Shown here: one piece after another, positions 52,849 to 62,800 of the stretch | How the letters are laid out: each line of letters begins with the position of its first letter | Numbering within the stretch: the stretch's first letter is position 1 | From: Mesostigma viride | Lineage: Eukaryota > Streptophyta > Mesostigmatophyceae > Mesostigmatales > Mesostigmataceae | Direction: 5' to 3' | NCBI GenBank assembly: GCA_009746045.1 | Contig: RPFO01000103.1 | Location: 2,443,738 to 2,507,737, forward strand | Length of the DNA stretch: 64,000 bases | Program-made: the position numbers and the translations under genes | The notes under the pieces: generated by a model | Databases searched by the model: none | What the model was told of the DNA's origin: nothing | The model's input: the letters and a program-made list of their open reading frames with translations, nothing else

Positions 52849-53277
52849 TGGTTCTCTGAACATAGTTTCTTTATAGTGAGATGGAAGGGTAGCCGCTATA
52901 GCTAGGTTATTGGGTTCACGTGACATACCTTTTGAGGCCGGTGCGGCCTGATCCGGATCAGTCGTGGCCAAAGCTTTGGCCAGTTTTTCTTGGCCAGGTG
53001 GCAGGAGCTACGTTGAGATATAAACCTGCCACTGTCTAGGTTTCTTGGCTCATGGCGTAGTGATTAACTAGATCTAGATTCTTTCTCTCACGCAATATGT
53101 GACCTAATAGCCCCGGCAGCCTTACGTAAGCTGCCGGCAATTAGAACGCCACATTGCGTCATTTGTTCAGACGCAACATTTGCGTGGCGAAAAAATGCCG
53201 TCCGGGCCAAGGCCGCATGACACGCAAAAAAGGACAAAAACAAACCCACCTAGCTAAGGTCGGCCTCTTTTCTTTTC
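52844..53277 (+). repeat. YR retrotransposon terminal repeat A1
   Basis: 434 bp starting AATCGTGGTTCTCTGAAC, same as A2 at offset 4905. It contains inverted motifs such as GCCAAAGCTTTGGC and CGGCAGCCTTACGTAAGCTG and probably the promoter. Confidence 0.92.
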
Positions 53278-53364
53278 ACGAGGGCGGCGACAGCAAGCCA
53301 GGGGAAACGAACCTCTGGTTTGACGAACCTGTACTGTCGGAGCCATTTTTGGCCCTGAGCAGCA

Positions 53365-54411
53365 ATGCCGAAGGGGCGCAAAGCTACAGGAGGGCAGGCA
53401 GCGCGCGGGGAGGACGGGACGCCCACACCGCGGGCTGCTGCCGCCAGTCACGCGCCAGTCGCCTTCAGCGCCAAAAAGAAGCAGCTCGCCACTCTGCTCG
53501 CCAAGTGCATCAGCCCCGCAGAGGCGGTGGGGGCAGTCGAGCAGGTCTTCGGTGCCGAGGACTGGGTGACGGACGCCAGCTCGTGGAGCTCGAGCCAGCT
53601 GAAGTCTGTCGTGCAGTTGCTGGCCGATCACGTTGATGTTGGCGACGTGTTGGACGCACGTGACCCAAACGGAACGTTGGTGGCAAAACTGCTGGCCGTG
53701 GCAGATCTCGCGGCGGACGAGGAGGAGGATCAGGCGCTGCCACCAACGACACCTGCGCAGCGAAAAATGGCCAAGCCGAAAGGCGCGGCCAAGGTTTCGG
53801 CAGGTGGGGGGGCTGTCGGAAAGGAAATGAGGGCGAGGTTGGCGACATTCGTTGGGGCACCTCCGGAAACCGAAAATCAGGACGACGAGGAGGACGAGGA
53901 GGGGGAGGTCGCAGCCGAGAAATTCATGCAAGGTTTGAAGGCAGCGCTGGGAGGAATGGAGGGGGCGGGAAGCCACTTCAAGGCCTCGAAAGGGGTGGCG
54001 CTGCCAAGCCGAGCCAAGAGCGTGAAATATCGGGTTTCGGAGCGGGTGCTGCCGGGGGTGTTGGAGGACGCCAGCGACAATGGGATGGGAATCCGGTCGT
54101 GGGTCATGACGGTAAAGCCTGGAAATTGGCGGAACATGGAGAACAGGAAAATTGTCATGAACATTGCATTGGCCATGGACACCCTTCTCAAGGAGCTGGG
54201 CTCAGCAGCCGGGGAGCTTGTGGGCATGGAGTACCTAATGAGGGTGGTGGCGGCCTTGCTGCAGGTGGAAGGGCAAGGAGGGGGGGGTGGAAGGTGGCCA
54301 GCCACCTCCTGCCATTGGGGGAGGAGGCTGCACTGTCAGCCACCCCGGCTGTCAAGGCAGCTCTCCAAACTGCCATCCTCTTGGACAAGCTCAGCAAGGC
54401 TCAACAAGTAG
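53365..54411 (+). CDS. YR retrotransposon gag-like protein
   Basis: 348 codons from ATG (MPKGRKATGGQAARGEDG). Ala/Glu-rich, with an acidic stretch QDDEEDEEGEVAAEKF and a conserved-looking part SRAKSVKYRVSERVLPGV and VMTVKPGNWRNMENRKIVMN. No zinc knuckle. It overlaps the pol frame by 125 nt in the +1 direction, so pol is probably made by frameshifting, splicing or re-initiation. Function as a particle protein is inferred from position. Confidence 0.75.
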   Translation: MPKGRKATGGQAARGEDGTPTPRAAAASHAPVAFSAKKKQLATLLAKCISPAEAVGAVEQVFGAEDWVTDASSWSSSQLKSVVQLLADHVDVGDVLDARDPNGTLVAKLLAVADLAADEEEDQALPPTTPAQRKMAKPKGAAKVSAGGGAVGKEMRARLATFVGAPPETENQDDEEDEEGEVAAEKFMQGLKAALGGMEGAGSHFKASKGVALPSRAKSVKYRVSERVLPGVLEDASDNGMGIRSWVMTVKPGNWRNMENRKIVMNIALAMDTLLKELGSAAGELVGMEYLMRVVAALLQVEGQGGGGGRWPATSCHWGRRLHCQPPRLSRQLSKLPSSWTSSARLNK

Positions 54412-57400
54412 GGAAATAGAATCCCAGCGGGACCGCTCCCTTTTCCCGCTGCCATACCCACTTAGGCCAGCGTACACCGCGTGGGGCAGGGTGAGATCGG
54501 CACGCCGGCGACAGCGTGCCACGCGCCGCCACCGCGAGTACACACTGCAATGCAAGGTAGTGCGTTGGCTTAATTGGCTGTGGGGAGGGGGGCAAGACCC
54601 TCCTCCTAACCCTAGAGGGGCGTGCTCTAAGGGGAGGGAGGAGGCCCTTGCGAGGGTCAAGAGGCACTGCACCTGGCACAGTCGCCGCGTAGGGGGCGTT
54701 GCGACAGGCCAGGAGCAAGAAGGTGCTGATGCAATATATGGGAAGCAGAATAAGTATGAACAACTGCGCGCGGACGCGGTGAGTCTACCAAAGGCGGAGG
54801 TGGCGGGGAAGGCACGGCTGCTCGACCTGTTGGCTATGCGGCCGAGCTGGCGGGAGATATATGCCAGCGAAGAGAACTGCATCAAGCCAGCGGTCGTGGC
54901 GAGCGCAAAGTATTGGAATGTGCCCAAGCCCAGCCGGGGATGCTCCATGGCTGAATGGGGCAAGCTCATGAGCCGGGCAGCGGGCGTGGGCATGGTGGCG
55001 TTCCGGGAGAGGCGGCCCAAGTGGGTGGATGGCTGCTTTGGAGTGGCCAAGGGGGTGGGTGAGCTTCGGTTCATCGTCAACAGGAAGCTGGGCAACCTGC
55101 TGTGGGTGGACCCCCCCAAGATCCTGCTACCCCACCTGGGCATCCTCGTGGAGGTCTACATCAAAGGCTGGTGCTACTGCGCCAAGAGCGACCTCGTGTC
55201 ATACTACTATTCCATCGAGGTGCCCGAGTGGTGGTGGGACTACCAAGGGCTTCCTAGTGTGTGGTCGACTAGCGTAGGTCTGGCAGGGCCCAGGCGGAAG
55301 GTGTGGCCCGTGCTCAAGGTGCTGGCCATGGGACATTCCCATGCGGTGGCGCTGGGGGAGGCCATCCATGAGATGGTGCTCTACATGACCGGTGCCCTGG
55401 ATCCGAGGCGCCAGGTCAACTACCTCTCAAGCGCAGGTGAGCTCACCTTGGTGCGCGACGAGTGTGGCCAGCCACTGCGCTTGGCCATCGAGTACAAGGA
55501 GGAGCGCGCCGGGGAGCTTCAGATTGACCTGGAAAACCCCCCTGCCCCCATGCTGTCCATCACTATTGATGACTTGGTGGCCAGCAACGGGCGGACCTGC
55601 GAGGCGGTGAACCAGCTCATCACGCGCGCTATTGAGGAAGGCTACCTCCCTAACAACCTTGTGCCGTCTAAGGAGAAGACTAAGATGGCGAGCCTGGAAG
55701 GGGACGAGCTAGAAGCCCTAGGGGTGGTGCACCGACGGAACGGCGTGCTGGAACCAACGGTCAAGCAGCTCAACCTTGTGATCGCCCACACGCAGGCTAT
55801 ACTCACTCGAGGCCGAGCTACGGCCGAGGGGCTGGCTGCCGTCTTGGGGCGGTGGTTGTGGCTGCAGATGTTAAGCCGCAGCTGCTTGTCCATTTGGCAG
55901 CAATGTTTCAAATTCATCAGCCTGCAAGGGTGGGGGCAGCGATCCTGGGTGCTGTGGGCCGGGGTGCGGGAGGAGTTAGAGTGTGCCCTGGCCTTGGCTC
56001 CCATGCTAAGGGTTGACCGAAGCGCACCTTTGGCCCGTGAGGTGGTTGCATCTGACGCGTCCACCTACGGGCAAGGTGTCGTGTACGCAACCATGGAGCC
56101 GGGCGATGTGACGGAGCTGGCGAGGGCACGAGAGGTGCGGGGGTACCCGACTTTGCTCATACCAAGTGAGGTGGCCTACGCTGGCCCTAGGCCACTGAGC
56201 GCGCGGGCGCAACAAGCAATCACTAGCCAGCAATGGCGGGTTGGGGTCCGGAGTCGTTGGCGGGATCCGGGGATGCACATCAACGAGAAGGAGGTGCGGG
56301 CTGCAGTGAAGGGCGTGGAGAGGAGTGCGCGCAGCTTGGCAAACCGAGGCAAGCGGGTGGTGAGGTTGGTGGACTCCACCGCGGCGTTGGGCTGCTTGGC
56401 TAAGGGGCGGTCCTCATCCCACAAGCTCAACAAGCAGTGCCGCCGCTTGTGCGCGCTGACCCTCGCCACGGGGAGTCGTTCCCAGTGGGTGTGGACGCCG
56501 AGTGCACTTCAACCAGCCGATGGCGTTTCTCGCGGCCAATCCATGGCGACTTTCTTGGCAGGCTGGGTGCGCGACCTGACCGCGGAAGGCATCCATCCTA
56601 ACCCGGGGCCCCCTGCACCTGTTAGCTACCTTCCATTGCTAGAGGGGAAAGTAAAGCCGGCTACTTTGCTGGCCTACCGTCGTGGTCTTGATTCCCTCTT
56701 GACTTGGTGGGAGGCTGGTGGGCGGGCGGACGGGTCATCGTCACGAGCTGACACCCTTGAGGAGACATTTTGTGCGTATGTCGCCTGGGCTCATTTTCGG
56801 GGGTACAGCCGCCAAGTGTGTGTCAATGCCTTGATGGGGTTGCAACTTTATTATCCCGGTATGGTGAAGCGGTGGGACTTGGCCCGTGGCGTCCTCGCTG
56901 GGTGGAAAACACTTGTGCCCCCCCGTGCCCCTCCTCCCATTCCATGGGAGGCGGCGTTTGCACTTGCCAGCACGATGGTCATGCAAGGTCAGCGCCTTGC
57001 GGGCCTGCTGGTTGTCATCGTGTTCCGCCATTACCTGCGAATCTCGGAGGCGCTGAACCTCCGTGTTGGCCATGTGCGCCTCCAGCCTGACGTTCGGCTT
57101 GGGCCGGCTCAACGGGGCGCCCTACTGCTGAGGTCTACCAAGACCTCTAAGGGCAAGACTCAGTCAGTGGTGGTAGAAGATGTGATGTCTGAAACCATCC
57201 TCCGTCACTGCATCGCGGGTAAGCACGCTTGGGAGGCCGTGTTCCCTTTCACCTACCCGCAATTCCGGCGCATTTGGCAGGCTGCGAGTCAGGCCTTGGG
57301 GGTCGCCCAGATTTTCACCATTCACGGGCTGCGGCATGGAGGTGCCACTCACGATTTCCTCGCGGGTCGCAGCATGGGGGACATCCAGGGCCGGGGGCGC

Positions 57401-57541
57401 TGGCTTAGCAGCTCCACGGTTGCCCATTATGTGGGCTTGCACCGCAGTTTGGAGGTGCAGCTGCCTGAGGTTATTCTTCGGGCCATGGCCGCCTGCCCCC
57501 CTCGGGCCTGGCGGGCTATTTTGAAATTGCCCTCCACCTAA
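54287..57541 (+). CDS. YR retrotransposon pol: RT, RNase H, tyrosine recombinase
   Basis: Uninterrupted 1084-codon frame. RT: LRFIVNRKLGNLLWVDPP, motif A AKSDLVSYYYS (about residue 299), motif B MGHSHAVALG (348), motif C TIDDLVA (D428-D429). RNase H: VVASDASTYGQGVVYA (about 587), INEKEVRAAVKG, LVDSTAALGCLAKG, ADGVSRG. A linker holds RDLTAEGIHPNPGP (NPGP at 772-775). Recombinase: HYLRISEALNLRVG (first Arg about 918), KTSKGKTQS, IHGLRHGGA (H1013, R1016), GRGRW, AHYVGLH (Tyr 1048). All catalytic residues are present, so the element may be active. The ORF begins without a good ATG (first internal Met candidates lie far inside), supporting expression as a gag-pol fusion. Confidence 0.93.
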   Translation: MEGGQPPPAIGGGGCTVSHPGCQGSSPNCHPLGQAQQGSTSREIESQRDRSLFPLPYPLRPAYTAWGRVRSARRRQRATRRHREYTLQCKVVRWLNWLWGGGQDPPPNPRGACSKGREEALARVKRHCTWHSRRVGGVATGQEQEGADAIYGKQNKYEQLRADAVSLPKAEVAGKARLLDLLAMRPSWREIYASEENCIKPAVVASAKYWNVPKPSRGCSMAEWGKLMSRAAGVGMVAFRERRPKWVDGCFGVAKGVGELRFIVNRKLGNLLWVDPPKILLPHLGILVEVYIKGWCYCAKSDLVSYYYSIEVPEWWWDYQGLPSVWSTSVGLAGPRRKVWPVLKVLAMGHSHAVALGEAIHEMVLYMTGALDPRRQVNYLSSAGELTLVRDECGQPLRLAIEYKEERAGELQIDLENPPAPMLSITIDDLVASNGRTCEAVNQLITRAIEEGYLPNNLVPSKEKTKMASLEGDELEALGVVHRRNGVLEPTVKQLNLVIAHTQAILTRGRATAEGLAAVLGRWLWLQMLSRSCLSIWQQCFKFISLQGWGQRSWVLWAGVREELECALALAPMLRVDRSAPLAREVVASDASTYGQGVVYATMEPGDVTELARAREVRGYPTLLIPSEVAYAGPRPLSARAQQAITSQQWRVGVRSRWRDPGMHINEKEVRAAVKGVERSARSLANRGKRVVRLVDSTAALGCLAKGRSSSHKLNKQCRRLCALTLATGSRSQWVWTPSALQPADGVSRGQSMATFLAGWVRDLTAEGIHPNPGPPAPVSYLPLLEGKVKPATLLAYRRGLDSLLTWWEAGGRADGSSSRADTLEETFCAYVAWAHFRGYSRQVCVNALMGLQLYYPGMVKRWDLARGVLAGWKTLVPPRAPPPIPWEAAFALASTMVMQGQRLAGLLVVIVFRHYLRISEALNLRVGHVRLQPDVRLGPAQRGALLLRSTKTSKGKTQSVVVEDVMSETILRHCIAGKHAWEAVFPFTYPQFRRIWQAASQALGVAQIFTIHGLRHGGATHDFLAGRSMGDIQGRGRWLSSSTVAHYVGLHRSLEVQLPEVILRAMAACPPRAWRAILKLPST

Positions 57542-57613
57542 TTTGGTTGTTCATTTCTCTGTCATTATGCTAGGTTCTTTGCCCCTGGCATGGATCGCCA
57601 GGGAGGGATATAA

Positions 57614-57751
57614 GGGTAAGGCTAGCCTTTGCCAAGCAATAAGTGTTCCCATGAGCATCGGCGGCCGGGATGTGGCCTGCCTTTTGTATGTGCTCCACTC
57701 ATTGTTTTAATAAAGAGTCTGGTTACCCTGGAGTTCCACGGTTAATAGAAT
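57614..57751 (+). repeat. YR retrotransposon repeat B1
   Basis: 138 bp starting GGGTAAGGCTAGCCTTTGCC, ending AATAGAAT, and overlapping A2 by the trinucleotide AAT. It carries AATAAAGAG, a likely polyadenylation signal. Confidence 0.9.
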
Positions 57752-58182
57752 CGTGGTTCTCTGAACATAGTTTCTTTATAGTGAGATGGAAGGGTAGCCG
57801 CTATAGCTAGGTTATTGGGTTCACGTGACATACCTTTTGAGGCCGGTGCGGCCTGATCCGGATCAGTCGTGGCCAAAGCTTTGGCCAGTTTTTCTTGGCC
57901 AGGTGGCAGGAGCTACGTTGAGATATAAACCTGCCACTGTCTAGGTTTCTTGGCTCATGGCGTAGTGATTAACTAGATCTAGATTCTTTCTCTCACGCAA
58001 TATGTGACCTAATAGCCCCGGCAGCCTTACGTAAGCTGCCGGCAATTAGAACGCCACATTGCGTCATTTGTTCAGACGCAACATTTGCGTGGCGAAAAAA
58101 TGCCGTCCGGGCCAAGGCCGCATGACACGCAAAAAAGGACAAAAACAAACCCACCTAGCTAAGGTCGGCCTCTTTTCTTTTC
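57749..58182 (+). repeat. YR retrotransposon repeat A2
   Basis: 434-bp copy of A1, placed downstream of B1. Confidence 0.92.
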
Positions 58183-58207
58183 CCGCCCACCCTCCCTGCG
58201 TGTTTGG

Positions 58208-58345
58208 GGGTAAGGCTAGCCTTTGCCAAGCAATAAGTGTTCCCATGAGCATCGGCGGCCGGGATGTGGCCTGCCTTTTGTATGTGCTCCACTCATTGTT
58301 TTAATAAAGAGTCTGGTTACCCTGGAGTTCCACGGTTAATAGAAT
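58208..58345 (+). repeat. YR retrotransposon repeat B2
   Basis: 138-bp copy of B1 forming the right end of the element. Confidence 0.9.
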
Positions 58346-58660
58346 TAAATTTTAATCCATCCATCGGGGTTAATGCTCCGTGACTCCCCAACCGGAGCAC
58401 GAGTCTAATTAATTAATTAATTATAATTGATTAATAAATTTATTAATGCTCACACGGGTCTTATTGCACCCACAGAACTTGCCGGATCGTCTATCGTGTC
58501 CGATTGCTGCTGTGGCATGCCGCTGGCATGAAGGAGAAAGGGGGTCTAGTCTGCCCTTTCTTCCTGTTGTGCACCCACAGGGACTAAAGCACTCCGGTGC
58601 TCCATGACTCCCAAACGGACTAATTAGTTATAATGAATGCTTGCCTAGCTCGGATACATT
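58346..58660 (+). repeat. LINE 3' ends next to the YR element
   Basis: TAAATTTTAAT continues the LINE B tail. Then (CATC)n, CGTGACTCCCCAACCGGAGC and (AATT)n of family 2, and a further degenerate end CATGACTCCCAAACGGAC at about 58600. Confidence 0.7.
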
Positions 58661-59276
58661 AAGTGAGACAACTATGCCTGCTCCGGTTCCACGTCCCCGC
58701 GCGCCGCGCCCCGGTGGTCCGCCCTGACTGGTCTGCTCTACGCCCGGTCCGGGGAGATCCTGAGGACTGGACGGACGCCGAGCACGCGCGGAACCGGTGC
58801 CGCCGGGAGTACCTGTCGGCCCTGGATGCCCGGGCGGACGTCGACGCGCTGGACAAGGGTGTCCCGTGTCCCCAACGCCACCATTTTTGCTGGCTTTGCG
58901 GCCCGTGCCCCGGTGCTGGCGGCCCGGCACCTGGCAGCCGGCCATGCCCTGCCGCCGCCCCGGCCCGCTCTACCGCCAGGACCCCAAGGTCTTGGCCGCC
59001 CGGCACCGCCTCAAGCGTAACCGGGACCCGCTGCAGAAACCAGTGCTCAAGGCCGCCCTCGTGGAGGCCTACGAGCACGCTCAGGACGCAGAGGCGGCCC
59101 AGTGCATCGCGGATGCCAAGGCCTGCCAAGCTCGCAACCAGGGCAAGGACTATGTGGTACCACCTCGACCGGCTCGGCGGCCGGCGGCAGCACACCGGCC
59201 CCGGTGGAGCACACGGGGGACGGCACGGCGCCGGTCAGCCTTGACCGCTGGTTGGCCCACAATGTTTCCTTGACCG

Positions 59277-60146
59277 GTGGGGCTCGCGCCCCCCCCTCGC
59301 CGCTTCACCCCGAGACGGCCGCCCGCCTCGGGGTTGCTGGACCCTCGCCGCCGCCTGCGCCCCCCTCCTCGGCCGCGGACTACCAAGTCCCCGCCTTGCA
59401 GAAGGGCTGCCTTCAATGCCACCGACGACGTCGTCCATCCCTTCACTTTGAAGGAATTGGACGGCGCCCTTGCTCGCCTGCGGTACGACGCGGCGGTCGG
59501 TGCCGACCACCTTTCTGCTGAGCTGCTGAAGACCCCTGACCTTGCGGTGAGGGATCTTCTGCTGGCGTTCTGCAACCGTGTCCTGCTCTCTGATGAGCCT
59601 CCGCCTGCTGAGTGGCAGACGGCCATCCGCGTCATGCTGTACAAGAAGGGCTCTGCTGCTGACCCCGGCAACTATCGGGGTGTCTGCCTCCAGAGCGCCG
59701 CGCTGAAGATCTTCATGCGCATGATGCTGCACAGGCTCCGCGCCGCGCTGGACCCACACCTGGGTGAGTCTCAGATGGGTTTCCGTCGTGGTCGTAACAC
59801 TGTCATGGCTGTGTTTGTCGCGCGCCGGTTGATGGAGGAGGTGAGTTGCCTTTGCCCTGACAGTTTGCCGCTGGTCTTCATTTTGGTTGACTATATCAAG
59901 GCCTTTGACACGGTCCTCTGGGAGGCTCTTTGGGCCATCCTAGCTCTGGATCGGGTGCCACCAGCATTTATTGCTGCCATTCGTCGTCTGTATGAGGGCT
60001 CACAGGCAGTAGTGCGGACTGCGGAAGGCACCACGTACCCCACCATTCCCCCTTCACCACGGGGTGTGCCGGCAAGGTTGTGTCCTGTCCCCATACCTGT
60101 TCATTATTGTCGTGCGCCGAGCACGTGCGCGCTTTACTGCTCTTAA
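59277..60146 (+). pseudogene. LINE copy C reverse transcriptase, N-terminal half
   Basis: Same protein as copy B: LKELDGALARLRYDAAVGAD, GFRRGRNTVMAVFVARRLME, VDYIKAFDTVLWEAL, EGSQAVVRTAEGT. Motif B is damaged by the frame break shared with copy B plus a CCG insertion. Confidence 0.88.
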
Positions 60147-60519
60147 GGGGAGGGGACACCCCTAAAGGGCACTTTTCTGGAAACCATACCTATGCATGTG
60201 CTAAAAATCCAATCATGATTGGGGACCATAAATATGATTAAAAAAAATTTTTCCAGCCACTTGGGGGTGGTACTAGCCCCCACCATACACCGGTTACGCG
60301 CTAAAAATAGAAAAAGACGCTATTTTAGTCACATTTTTCCTAGGACAATGGGCAAACATATTGGGACCAAATCATATATTCCCGCATAGTTCCCCCACTT
60401 TTGAGAAAGCCTGCCTAATTTTGAGCACAAAATAATGATGTTTAGACACATTGATGGATTTTCCCGCAAAAAGGGTCCTTTTTTAAACAAAAAAAAATAA
60501 AACAAATCATAAACACATG

Positions 60520-60790
60520 CAATAGTGCCAAATCATATTCTGATCAGACACTCCGCAAAGGTGAAAACCTTTGCGTTCAGTGCCGGGCCGCGGAAAACGC
60601 GGAAAACGCGATCTACAAATGAATCCGACCTGAATCGAACTGGGGACCTCTCGCACCAAATTTTGCTGACAATAGGACGGACGTCTCCGGTTACCATGGC
60701 ATCGCCAACTTACACCTACAGTCATCCGCAAAATTTCTCCTGTCCGGGGAGTGATGCAAGCCTTTCGGATTTGGTACTAGATAAATCACT
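60520..60790 (-). repeat. R1 middle block, inverted, inside the TTAA transposon
   Basis: Reverse complement of about 37130-37380 with roughly four-fifths identity by eye. Shared reading TGDLSHQ-LLT-GRTSP. Confidence 0.7.
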
Positions 60791-60839
60791 CGAGAGGCCA
60801 AATCATATATTCCCAAATACTAGAGAGGGGGGGACATGC

Positions 60840-61400
60840 AGCCCCAAATTTTCAGGTCATTCTGACAAGCGCAGCCCTATTTGATGGATATTCCTAGATT
60901 GCCACCTGTGACGAAGCTAAGGGAGGTTTTAGCTAGTATTTAACCACACTAACACCCCTTTATACATCTAAGCCTCATGAAAACTGGCCAAACCACATAC
61001 TACCATTCTCTGCACATATGGTACCTCCTATGTTCAAGGTTTGACGCCATTCTGACAAGAACTGCCCAAGTTACAACCATTCCAAGACGGCCACCCATGT
61101 AGACGCTACAAGGAAATTAGAGTAACCATTTAGCCACACTAGCACCTCCTTCTTCATCAAAGACATCTGCAAACCGACCAAAGCACACATAATCAACTCT
61201 TGCACGCTGACGGCAACGCATGCTCAATGTGGGGGGTCATTGCGACAAGAACTGCTCAAGTTGATGGGTTTCCTATATGACCACATGACAAGGCACTAAG
61301 GACCACTCAGTAAGTTAGTAACCCCACAGTGCCACTTAATATGCCATCCAACATGCACCAAAACCATGCAGAGTATGTTTACAAAGTACAAAGGGGTGGC
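60840..61400. repeat. ~180-bp degenerate tandem repeat
   Basis: Three diverged units, each with CATTCTGACAAG or CATTGCGACAAG followed by AACTGCCCAAGTT-like sequence, then CCACACTA-CACC and a C-rich end. Confidence 0.6.
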
Positions 61401-62661
61401 CACGCACCTCATATGTCTTCATCATCCCTCCAGCATGGCCAGCCTTGTAAATATGTGCATAGCCTTGACGATGGTAGCCCTAACATGCCTAAGCAGCATT
61501 TCCTATGTTTCTCCCAGGTTAGAGTGTAAGGTTGATGCCAACCAAGCTAATCAACACAACAACACCTCCTAAACTGTCCTCCCCGGCATGGATGACAAAC
61601 TGGGACTATGGAGGGCAAGGAACCAAGTAAGAACATGGTATATATAGCTTGCATGCAGTCATGCATGTCAACCATGGTTGGCTCAGCACATTGTAGTCTT
61701 GTCACATCATCATAACAAAGGAAAGCTCAAACAACCATTGGTGCCAGCTATCTACATGCAGTCACACAAATGCAATATCTCCAACATCATCATCACTATA
61801 ACACTTCCATCCATGCACGATAAAATGCAAAGAAACCATTGGCGGCCCTTCACCGCATGAGCGCTGTGATGCCGCTGCGGCCTGTGAGGAGAGGGTGCGT
61901 CACTCTCAAACAACAAGAAGCGTCCATACGCACAACATCCTTGCCAGAACACGTTTTATGAAATGCCTTATACCTTCCCGAAGAGCTATAGGCTGCGACT
62001 GAAGCGGCCCTGATCACGACATCAACGAAAACAATCTAAAGCTGCCAGGTATTCGACAACACAACGGCAAGCGACGGCGAGCTAGCTGGCGGAAACTGCC
62101 CAAAAAGAACGCAAAAAACCTCGAACGATGAGCTCATAGAAGAAAGCACCGATAGCACATAACGTTCGCGACAAATCTGTACCTTGCCCTCGTAAATCCC
62201 TCGCCCAGGCGCGCAACAACAGCCGTTCTTCCATGGACAGGTCAGACACGCACTGCGCAGGTCTGAACAATTACTTACCGATAATGGCCGAAAATCTGGC
62301 AAAAAGCACCAGCTCGGTTTAGAATTCGATGCAACCGATATTAATGCCTGCTTCAAGGTCAGAACAGCCCCCAAAACCGCTATTTTACAGCCGCTATCAT
62401 GAATTCTATTTCATTCCGCGCGACCAAAAAATTCAGATTACCCCCCATGCCGATGGCATAAAAAAACAACAGCGATATTGTAAACCAGCTGATTTCCGCC
62501 ACAAACTAACATCATAAACTCATCTCCTTTTAGATTCGAGTAAAATTCTTGCATTTCGCCTGCCCTAGTGTGGTAGTTTCGCCTGAACGCAGTCGCCATG
62601 GCCACTTCCGCAAGGGGTGCGCGCACCGTGCACGTGAAATTTGTGACCTTCGGTTCCGGCG

Positions 62662-62687
62662 CGAATTTTTTGGCGCCAAAAAATTCG
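62662..62687. repeat. 26-bp perfect palindrome at transposon end
   Basis: CGAATTTTTTGGC followed by its exact reverse complement, 17 bp inside the right end of the TTAA element. Confidence 0.9.
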
Positions 62688-62800
62688 GGGGTGTCCCGTC
62701 CCCTTAATGGGTTAAGGGGTTCGAGCCAGGCTTGGAAATCCTTAACGAGAAAGAGCACGGCGGGGTTACACCTGGCTATACCGCCTGGCCGACCTGATTT

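Larger units (their letters stand above)
52844..58345 (+). mobile_element. PAT/Ngaro/TOC-type tyrosine-recombinase retrotransposon
   Basis: Structure A1 (52844-53277), gag-like ORF, RT-RNaseH-YR ORF, B1 (57614-57751), A2 (57749-58182), B2 (58208-58345). A1 and A2 (434 bp) look identical, as do B1 and B2 (138 bp). This split direct-repeat order is diagnostic of the PAT/Ngaro branch of DIRS-like elements (kangaroo in Volvox, TOC in Chlamydomonas). There is no target duplication, as expected for recombinase-mediated integration. It sits in the AT-rich tail of LINE B. Confidence 0.93.
60147..62703. mobile_element. 2557-bp TTAA-flanked DNA transposon, non-autonomous
   Basis: TTAA at 60143-60146 and 62704-62707, single in the uninterrupted copies. 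Terminal inverted repeats GGGGAGGGGACACCCC and (reverse) GGGGACGGGACACCCC, 15 of 16 matching. TTAA duplication is typical of piggyBac and Kolobok elements. No transposase ORF is present. The interior is AT-rich with a tandem block, an inverted R1 segment and a 26-bp palindrome near the right end. Confidence 0.85.
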
